In this document: positions 56,933-64,000 of the stretch, in pieces
How the letters are laid out: every line of letters begins with the position of its first letter
Numbering within the stretch: position 1 is the stretch's first letter
Notes under the pieces: generated by a model
Database searches by the model: none
Seen by the model: only the letters and a program-made list of their open reading frames with translations
Told to the model about the DNA's origin: nothing
Program-made: the position numbers and the translations under genes
Origin: Zonotrichia leucophrys gambelii
Taxonomy: Eukaryota; Chordata; Aves; Passeriformes; Passerellidae
Assembly: GCF_028769735.1 (NCBI RefSeq)
Contig: NC_088179.1
Span: forward strand, 2,914,001-2,978,000
Length of the DNA stretch: 64,000 bases
Direction: 5' to 3'

Positions 56933-58509
56933 CTAGATGGCAATATTTGGCTTATTAAGGAAAACCAGTGTAGCAGAGTCTGCACTGGAGAGGAGATGGA
57001 GCCTCGTGCTGAGCCCTGGCGGCAAGGCTGATCTGTGACATGGGACATCCCAGAGCAGGCAGGGATGTCATTCACCCTCTGAGAGGTGACAGCCCCCTCA
57101 TTCACCCTCTGAGAGGTGACAGCCCCCATGTGCTGAGGGTACAACCCCAGGGGCTGCCAGCTTGCCCACATCAGTGCGTCTGGGATGCCTTGGCAGCCCA
57201 GCTGCCATCTGGGACCTGGATGTGCCCTGGGAGCTCTGTTGGAGAGCTGGGACTTTGCTCTGCTCTCCTCTCTCCTAGCAATCCTCCTCTGCTTTCCCAG
57301 ACCTTGCTCTGCTTTTAAGAAAAGCCACAGAAATCAGATAAGGACAATCACAGTGCATTTGGGAAGCCTACAGACCCCTCCTCCCCTTTACCAAAATACC
57401 ACTAATTATTCTGAAACAAAGATACCAAAAGACATCCACGGAAGCAAAATACATCCTTCACATTAAACAGAGGTAAAACTACTGCTAAACTCACTACAAA
57501 AAAAGGAATTTAGGGAATTTAAGCAATCTCTACTTTTAGTAAGTGCCACGAACTGGATGCAGTGTTTTTTCCCTGCTGGCAAGAAAAAATAAATTCAAAA
57601 CAAATTAAAAAATTTAATTAAAAAAAATTTAAAAATTTAGAAAATGAATTTAAAATATATTTAAAACCAAGCTGTATTATTGCCAGAGAGCAAAAAGTAA
57701 ATTAAAAATTTAGAAATTGTGCCCGTGTCCAACACCCACACAGGGCTGGAGCTGTCTCAGGAAATAGAAGTGCCATGCTTTCCACAGCCACTCACACACA
57801 AATGTGTGTTTGCATCTAAACAATGGAAAGGAGAGCTCAGTTCTGTTTGGCATCCACCTTTCAAGCTGCTGGGAGCCACCCTCCACTGCTGCCTAGACTT
57901 CGTTTTTCATTTCTATTCTGCCTTTTGTCACTCACTTCCCTGAAAATAATTCCCTTAATTCATGTGTGTGTGTTCATTCTGTTTAGCTACTGCTCCTAAT
58001 TATTACATTGGTGCTGTGCTGGTGCCAATATCCCTGAGATCACTTTCCCCTGAGTTTCACCCCTCTGGGGTGGACAGCTCACACCAGTGCTTTGGGGTGC
58101 AAGGTTGTAGTGTCCTCCAAGGTGTGATCAGCCCATCAATAGCAGCAGAAAACTCATCTGGGGCTTCCAAACAGATCCACACAAGGCTGTAGGCTCTGAT
58201 AAAATTTGTCACCCTCTCAGATGATAGGTAACAGGTAGTGAGAAATCAAATTCCAAACACAGGGGAAGAATTGATCTATGAGTGGATGCTGGTACCACTG
58301 AGTACATCTACTTGCAGAGCTCACTTCACAGCATGAAGCAGGTGGGCTGGTGTATCACAACTGGGGTGTTTTTAGGATCCCAAAAGAATGGTGACAGCTT
58401 CCCTTGTTTCTCTCTGGGACTGTGAGCTGTGAAGGTGACCTCAGAAATGTCACTAAGATCCACAAGTCAGTCTCAGGAAAGAAGGTGCTTGCAGGGCTAT
58501 GTTCCTCAC
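56933..58509. other. Intron sequence with short direct repeat
   Basis: Holds a 35-bp tandem duplication (CATTCACCCTCTGAGAGGTG at 57,068 and 57,099), a purine-rich exon-like segment at 57,216-57,311 that was not accepted, and an AT-rich stretch at 57,590-57,715. Confidence 0.45.
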
Positions 58510-58608
58510 CCAAGGGAACCAAGGGGGTCAGTGCCTGCAGTGAGGCGCAAAACAGACTCCTCCACACACAGTTCAGCTTTGGAACCCATCTGGAGAGGGC
58601 AAAGCACC
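58510..58608 (-). CDS. Candidate exon, 32 codons
   Basis: Acceptor TGGGTCATTTCCAG, donor GTGAGG. Frame begins VLCPLQMGSKAELCVEES. An internal acceptor (GCGCCTCACTGCAG) would leave a 25-bp exon that fits the phase of 58754-58902 better. Confidence 0.5.
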
Positions 58609-58753
58609 CTGGAAATGACCCATTTATAAACAAACACACACCAGAGCATGGTCTTCCAGGGCTGGAGCCTGGGAAAACAGAAGGTAAGGGATAATTAGAA
58701 AGTTGTGATGCAGTTCAATTTGATGTAGAGGCAGAAGTTTCCCTTGGGCTCAC

Positions 58754-58902
58754 GCAGGCATTGAGGGAAGCTGGGAGAGAGGTGGCTCCAGTGCCCTTTT
58801 TCCTGCCCAAAGAAAAGGTGCAGAGACTGCAGAGCTGCTGGCAGAGCAGCATCCCTTCCCTCAGTGGGTCAGGCAGCAGTTCAGACCCTTGCAGGAGTGA
58901 CA
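58754..58902 (-). CDS. Internal coding exon, 49 codons
   Basis: Acceptor GGCTTCAGCATTTTTCAG, donor GTGAGC. Only one frame is open for 149 bp: SLLQGSELLPDPLREGMLLC, then Cys/Ser-rich to SLPASLNAC. Confidence 0.66.
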
Positions 58903-60038
58903 CTGAAAAATGCTGAAGCCATTGGGTATGTGCCTCCAAACCAGCTGTCTGCTATTAGGATTTCATTACTGCACACTGCTCATGATTTTGGCAAGGCTCT
59001 GTGACAATTAACATGAATTCTTCTGGGAGGGATGCAGTGCATGACATCATGTAGTAAATTTTCTGATATTAGAAGCTTTCATTTGTGCCCTACTGTACTT
59101 GTTAGGGTAACAAATTCAAAATGAAAAATGTAATTACCCAACAGAGCTTTCAATTGTATCATATATTAACTTCTAATACTCTGAGTATTCATCCTCAAAT
59201 CCAAATCTGGCACAAAACACTTTGGAAGATGAAACTTGACAGATCTAATCAGGCACTAATCTGATTCTTTGACAGACACTGATTTAAGGGCATTTCATAA
59301 TGGGAAATCTCAAGATAATAGCAACACTTGAAGAACAATTACCCTTGTCTGCCTCAGTGCTGGACTCTGAAAAGTCCCATGCTAAGCGAAATGCACCACC
59401 AAATAAAACTCCTGAAACAAGCAGCATTCTGCAGATAAATATGTCTGGGAACAGCTTTCTGCAAATATTAATAATATTGGGAACCAGTGGTTTTCAAGTC
59501 CTAATTTGTGCTCAAAAGCCCCCTTGGATAAAATGATTCTAAGTTTACAGGTAAGTAGTTTGGATGAAGGTTAATAACTTGTTTTTCAAGAATAATCACC
59601 AGATACCTAAAAGGCCAGGATAGAATAGAGTCTGTGATTTGATCAATGAGACAAAAGTGAACACATTGAGTATTTACAGATCTTTATGACAAACTACACC
59701 TTAATCTCCTCTGTGCTTTGTGCAGTGAATTACTTGACAGGAAAAATAAACTGGTTTTCTGTACTTTTAGGCTAAGTTACCAGCTTTTAGGACTTCATGT
59801 GTGTCCTGGTTTAGGGTCCATTACTAGAAGACTCATCAGAGCAGAAGATCTGAACAACCACAGGCCGGGCTGAGTCACACTGGGATTAACCACTCCTTCT
59901 TTTGTGATCCCTGACTTCTGGCTAACTGAGTAAACAAGACTGCTCATGTCCAGTTTTTATTTCCCCCTCAGTCAATTACTCCCTCATTAGTGCAGCAGAG
60001 CAGGTCCCAGTGGCAGAGCTGTGTGCATCCAGGCTCAC
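58903..60038. other. Intron, nothing accepted
   Basis: A plus-strand open frame at 59,300-59,536 followed by GTAAGT was noted, but it opposes the gene and lacks an acceptor. Confidence 0.4.
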
Positions 60039-60121
60039 CAGCACAGGGCAGAGCTCGCACTGAGACAGAGCTCTGACATTGCCCCTCACAAATACTGACT
60101 TCTCCTTGGGGATGCACTTTC
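60039..60121 (-). CDS. Candidate exon, frame ambiguous
   Basis: Donor GTGAGC and acceptor TTGTGTGGTGCCTGAG. Two frames are open (KCIPKEKSVFVRGN or KVHPQGEVSICEGQ); the second is in phase after 60170-60341. The intervening intron would be only 48 bp. Confidence 0.4.
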
Positions 60122-60169
60122 CTCAGGCACCACACAAGAACATAACCCCACAGCATTCCAGAAATTTAC

Positions 60170-60341
60170 TTTTCTGGGCAGTTACAGAAAAGTATGTTCA
60201 AAATTTCAAGTGAAAATCTCGGCACTGCTGGTAGAAACTGTTCAAGCTTCAGTAATTTCAACAGCATGAGGACTGAGTATATCTTCAGACCGCCTAGCAC
60301 ACAACCCTCACTAGGACCCTGATTCAGTACTATTTCCTTTT
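60170..60341 (-). CDS. Internal coding exon, 56 codons
   Basis: Acceptor GTTTGTATCTTTGCCTAG, donor GTAAAT. Open for 172 bp: begins KEIVLNQGPSEGCVLGGLK, then Leu-rich helix (MLLKLLKLEQFLPAVP) to FCNCPE. One of the clearest exons in the window. Confidence 0.78.
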
Positions 60342-60682
60342 CTAGGCAAAGATACAAACTTTCAAAGCAAATTTGAGACCTATACTCTTCTAATGTTAAG
60401 AGACTTTCCTATCCTTTTGCTGAAATTGTATTCTACTTATTACTACACAATGCAACATTGTCCTAGAATTAGCAGCAATGAGAAAAATTGAAAGCATACT
60501 TACTTTTTCTTAGGTAATGAATTCAACAGGAGGAGGTTTTAAAGATATTCAGCAGTGTGTGTTGGTTTCTGAACAAATCCACCACTAGTTTGCAACAAAA
60601 GCTGAAAATAACTGGAATTTCCATGAAGATTGAGAGAGCATCTTCTTTTAACTGTTCTGTGTTCTGCCAACATTATCTCTAC

Positions 60683-60744
60683 CATCACAGAAAGATAAAA
60701 GCCAAAAGGATCCAAACAACCTACGCAAAATATTGCAAATAAAG
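60683..60744 (-). CDS. Candidate exon, 20 codons
   Basis: Acceptor CCTTGATCTATTTTACAG, donor GTAGAG. Frame LFAIFCVGCLDPFGFYLSVM, hydrophobic. The frame is open well beyond the donor (to 60,539). Confidence 0.42.
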
Positions 60745-60939
60745 CTGTAAAATAGATCAAGGTGACTCTGAGGTATCTCAACCACAGAAGTGAAAATTCA
60801 GCATGTGGTGTAGAGTTATAAAGAAGGAGGCCTCAGAATGCTCAGAGCATTGTATATGTGGTGTTACACTCAGCCCACAAGATTTGACTAAATGATCTTC
60901 CCTATCTCTTTCATTTTCCCCCATACCCTCGTGTTTTAC

Positions 60940-61083
60940 TTTCCAGTCTTTGCTTCTGCTCTGGTTTGCTCAGTTTCCTCAGAGCACACCCATCTTCCAG
61001 CTCCAAGGCAGGGATAAATGAGATCCATGTCAGTGCTTGTCTCCAGAGCTATCTTTTGATACTCACCCCAAAACACCCTCACC
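60940..61083 (-). CDS. Internal coding exon, 47 codons
   Basis: Acceptor CATCTCCCTGGCTTTAG, donor GTAAAA. Begins VRVFWGEYQKIALETSTDMD, ends CSEETEQTRAEAKTG. Normal mixed composition. Confidence 0.74.
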
Positions 61084-61549
61084 CTAAAGCCAGGGAGATG
61101 GCTGATTGCCTGGGATAATTTCTCCCAAATGGAAACAGTAAATAGCAATTCCAGTCCATAACTGGATCCATCTCTCCTGCAGATCTTGCAGTAGAACTCT
61201 TTTGTCAATAGCAGACTACACCTGGGAAAAACCCCTTTATTTACATCTGCTCTTCTTGTAAAAACAATAGTTACTCGAGCTGCCTAGAAATGTCCAATAT
61301 TCAAAACCCTGTGTTCTGATTATTAAAAACTTTTCAAAAATATTTGCTTCCTAGCATTTTACGTTATCATCACAGTTAACATTAGCTAGAGGCCTTCACT
61401 GTGTAAGATTCAAGTGCTCTTTAATGATTTTCATCAACATAGCCTGAGCTATAGCATAAATTGTTCATGTTCAATATTATTCATGTGCAGAGGTTCAGAG
61501 GCTGAAGTGCAGCAGATGTTCCTCAGGTGCATGGAAGGGCATATCCAAC

Positions 61550-61581
61550 CTCCAGGAATGGATTGCATCCTGTACCCTCTT
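61550..61581 (-). CDS. Candidate exon start; extent uncertain
   Basis: Excellent acceptor TTTATTTCCTCTGCAG. The frame KRVQDAIHSWRLDMPFHAPE stays open to 61,498 without a donor after GTTGGA at 61,549, so the exon is either 32 bp or miscalled. Confidence 0.4.
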
Positions 61582-61762
61582 CTGCAGAGGAAATAAATCC
61601 AACTCTCCACGTACTGAATGCAGACAGCACCTTGGCAATGACAGCCCAAGCTGGTGAGACTTAGCCAGTGCAATTTAATAGGAAATTCATTTTAAATGAA
61701 GGGCAGAAGCTGTGCTCCCTCTGGAGCAGAGCTTGTACTCCTTAGGCACTGATCACAAGTAC

Positions 61763-61851
61763 ACAGAGAACCAGGACATTTCAACAAAAACCCTTCACAC
61801 ACTGCAGTGAGGAAAACATTTTGCTTTGCAGCACAACTCTCCTGAAGTTGT
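61763..61851 (-). CDS. Internal coding exon, ~29 codons
   Basis: Acceptor CCTGTGCTGCTTTTAG; frame begins QLQESCAAKQNVFLTAVCEG. Donor GTACTT or a neighbouring GT; the left boundary is uncertain because the frame is open to 61,692. Confidence 0.52.
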
Positions 61852-63051
61852 CTAAAAGCAGCACAGGTTGTAGCAGTCAACCTTTAAGTTTCCAATTCTG
61901 TATGTTTATGCCTCATTTTCTCCCTCCAGGGAGAAACTGAGATCAAGTCTCTTGAAATTATCTCCCTGTCCATACTGCTTTAACAACTAGGATAATTTTC
62001 CTACCAAGTGTTATTCACAAGCAGGAAGCCCATAAAAGTTTAAATAAAAATGAAGTTTTCATTAGAATATTATAGGATTAGCAGCTGCATCCATAATTTC
62101 CTCCCTCTAGCTACAGAAAGGTACCAGAGAATTTCCAGAACAGGCTACTGCAAGCTTATGCTTCTTTTACACACTGGAAAACTGCTTCTATGGCAAACCA
62201 GGTGATTAAACCCTTGATTTTATTTTGTGAGACAGGTGTTGATAAAGAGGCAGGTTATGAAAAACTCCCATTTTTGTGGGATAAACTCTGCACCCTGTGG
62301 CCCTCTTTTCAGGAAAAGCAAGGAACTGCTCTAAGTGCTCTTGTATTATGTGACCTGAGCTCCTTCCAGGGATCTGGCATTCTCTGCCTCCCAAAACATC
62401 AGCTCTTTCTGCCTTCCAAACTTTATTCAAAGATCAGATCTTTCCTTGTCCGGTATCATCTGCTCTACTGCCTTACTCTTCAAACCAAAAGGGTTAAGAC
62501 ATCTGTGACAAGAGTCAATCTCTGGAGTTTCAGGTGTACCTATGGTTGAACCTCTCCAACCTCTGTACAGGTGATAATTCAGAGTTCCTGCCCATCTGAA
62601 CAAGATTTTAATGCTGTCTGTCAGGTGTGGGGTGGTCACACCACAGGGTGAGCTGTCAGCTGAAGCACAGCATCACACAGAGATCATAGCTCAGGTGGGA
62701 ACCAGGGAATTCCAGGCTTTTGTTTTTATGGGGCTAGCACCCTCCAAATGCATCTGGGCTGCTCGTGCAGCCTCTCCTCCCTGCACTGGGAAGCTCAGTG
62801 CTCTGAGCTCTCCTCTTCACTGCTCAGTCCAGATATGAGAATCCACATCCAGAAATCTCTCCTGCCCCATTCAGCTCTGGATCTGAGGTGGTCCTGGCAC
62901 TTTGTCACACATTGATGTTGGTAATACCATCATGTGCGTCACCATTAGTAAAGCAGCAAATGTATGTGAATTTTAAAAATGTCCTGAAGTTGATAGCGAA
63001 ATTATGATTTTCTGTCTCCTTCCCCAGTAAAAGTCAATGGAATGCACTGAC
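61852..63051. other. Intron, one weak exon-like segment
   Basis: Near 62,300-62,370 (minus) a frame SSGHIIQEHLEQFLAFPEK has a poor acceptor. A plus-strand open frame at 62,190-62,549 has no splice or promoter support. Confidence 0.35.
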
Positions 63052-63111
63052 TGAAGCAAGAAATTTTGCAGCAAAACTCAATGGGCAGTTGTGACATTGG
63101 AGGCTTCCATG
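63052..63111 (-). CDS. Internal coding exon, 20 codons, frame ambiguous
   Basis: Excellent acceptor AGCCCCTGTGTTTGCATAG, donor GTCAGT. Two frames are open: WKPPMSQLPIEFCCKISCF or HGSLQCHNCPLSFAAKFLA. Confidence 0.5.
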
Positions 63112-63348
63112 CTATGCAAACACAGGGGCTAGAATTCAGGTTACACAGATGTTTGGAATGTGAACACTCTGCTGTAATGCCTTTGCATTTCCTGTTCCCC
63201 TTGAGCTCTGTCTGCCCTTGCCAGTTTTGCTGAGCCATGGAATAGGTCTGCAGGGTGCAGGGGGGGATGCAGGGGCACTGGGGACACCACACTCAGCCTG
63301 GGGGTGCCACTTCTGCCTGGCTCTGCTCTGCTCCCCACACCTGAGCAC

Positions 63349-63484
63349 CCCATCATGGCTGGAGCGTTGCAGTTGCATTTCTGAAGCACAATTCTCTGTG
63401 CTGGTTTGTGAGCTCCAGGTGAATCAATGCAGACTGAGCAGGGATGAGGGGAGGCTGGCTCCAGAAAATGCATTCCTGATCCCA
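63349..63484 (-). CDS. Candidate exon, ~45 codons
   Basis: Acceptor GTCCACACACATTTCAG, donor GTGCTC. One frame runs through (GSGMHFLEPASPHPCSVCID); another (WDQECIFWSQPPLIPAQSAL) is more protein-like but stops just before the donor, so frame and end are open. Confidence 0.45.
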
Positions 63485-63691
63485 CTGAAATGTGTGTGGA
63501 CACCTCCAGTGGTGCCCAGTACAGCAGCTCTGTGCAGGGGTCCCCCGGCCATGTGCAGAACACCCCTGGAGGGAGGGAGGTGCTGCTCAGCATTTGTGGG
63601 GGTGCCAGGATGTGGGGTCCTGTTAGGATGGCTCCCTTAAAAATACAAAATAGAAATCTCCTGGAGTAGATTCCAAACTTCAGCTCTGAAT

Positions 63692-64000
63692 GGAGTCAGT
63701 CCATGGAATTGCTGCAGGATGACAGAAGGAGCAGGTATATATCTATCATGGGTGATTTTTCAATAGAAAGAATGTCAATAAATTACATTAGGTAACTCTA
63801 TTTAAAATGAAGTATATGTAGCCCTATAGGTTCTGAAATGTCTATTTTAGGAGTAATGTACCTAATATGAGGTTCTTAATGAAGTCAGTCCATGGAATTG
63901 CTACAGGATGAGTTTTAAGACAGAAGGAGCAAGTATGTACCTATTATGGGTGATTTATTTAATAGAAACAATGCCAATAAGTGAAATTAGGTAACTTTAT
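63692..64000. repeat. Tandem ~189-bp repeat running off the window
   Basis: GAGTCAGTCCATGGAATTGC at 63,693 recurs at 63,882, and about 115 bp after each start match (CAGAAGGAGCA, TATGGGTGATTT, AAATTAGGTAACT). The right edge cuts the second copy. Confidence 0.9.

Larger units (their letters stand above)
1087..64000 (-). other. Large multi-exon protein-coding gene, 3' part (unrecognised)
   Basis: Across the window the minus strand carries many short open segments, each bounded by a pyrimidine-rich stretch ending in AG and by a GT donor, often GTAAGT-like. In several long runs the codon phase left by one exon is exactly what the next needs, for example twelve exons from 36.6k to 24.3k and four from 21.5k to 15.1k. 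Chance open segments would not keep phase so often. The start lies beyond the right edge; the last exon ends at 1,087. The predicted chain is rich in Leu, Cys and Ser with helical stretches, and I see no known motif. Phase breaks near 54.5k, 22-23k and 24k mean some exons are missed or miscalled. Function unknown. Confidence 0.7.

Noticed and set aside
57216..57311. 32-codon segment after a strong acceptor
   Set aside because: Purine-rich, open in more than one frame, and the donor (GTCCCA) is poor.
62190..62549. 119-codon plus-strand frame starting with Met
   Set aside because: No promoter, splice or compositional support; opposite to the gene; length is within chance for this GC content.

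Overview
The window looks like nuclear DNA of a bird, most likely a songbird. Reasons: a CR1-type LINE tail, several solo LTRs of kinds I associate with songbird endogenous retroviruses (three carry exact 5-6 bp target duplications or near-duplications), dense minisatellites, and short exons with GT-AG splice sites. Nothing prokaryotic is present, and none of the long uninterrupted reading frames is a gene: nearly all lie in minisatellites.

The main content appears to be one large multi-exon gene on the minus strand. It enters from the right edge and ends at a stop codon near 1,087. I read about 50 candidate exons by eye from acceptor, open frame and donor. In several runs the splice phase agrees from exon to exon: 57k-54k in part; 43.5k to 37.1k; 36.6k to 24.3k (twelve exons in a row); 21.5k to 15.1k; and 13.5k to 1.1k. 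I do not recognise the protein. It is leucine- and cysteine-rich, with no signal peptide, membrane cluster or catalytic motif I can name, so I give no symbol or function.

Layout: 1-4 kb holds the 3' end of the gene. 4.4-12.7 kb is a long repeat-filled stretch (GGGACAGA minisatellite, compound AT microsatellite, 40-bp minisatellite, perfect 41-bp inverted repeat, two solo LTRs). 12.8-17.3 kb holds seven exons. 17.8-21.3 kb holds two minisatellites and three LTRs. 21.4-29.3 kb is exon-rich, interrupted by two LTRs. 30-37 kb has long introns with few exons. 38.4-41.5 kb is a minisatellite with a 341-bp higher-order repeat, bracketed by inverted copies of a segment that contains a 22-bp exon. 42.4-43.7 kb has exons. 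45-49 kb has two more minisatellites and a small CpG-rich block. 49.3-63.5 kb holds scattered exons of the 5' part.

All exon calls rest on splice sites and reading frame only. No homology search, RNA data or codon statistics were available, so individual exons, especially those under 40 bp, may be wrong.
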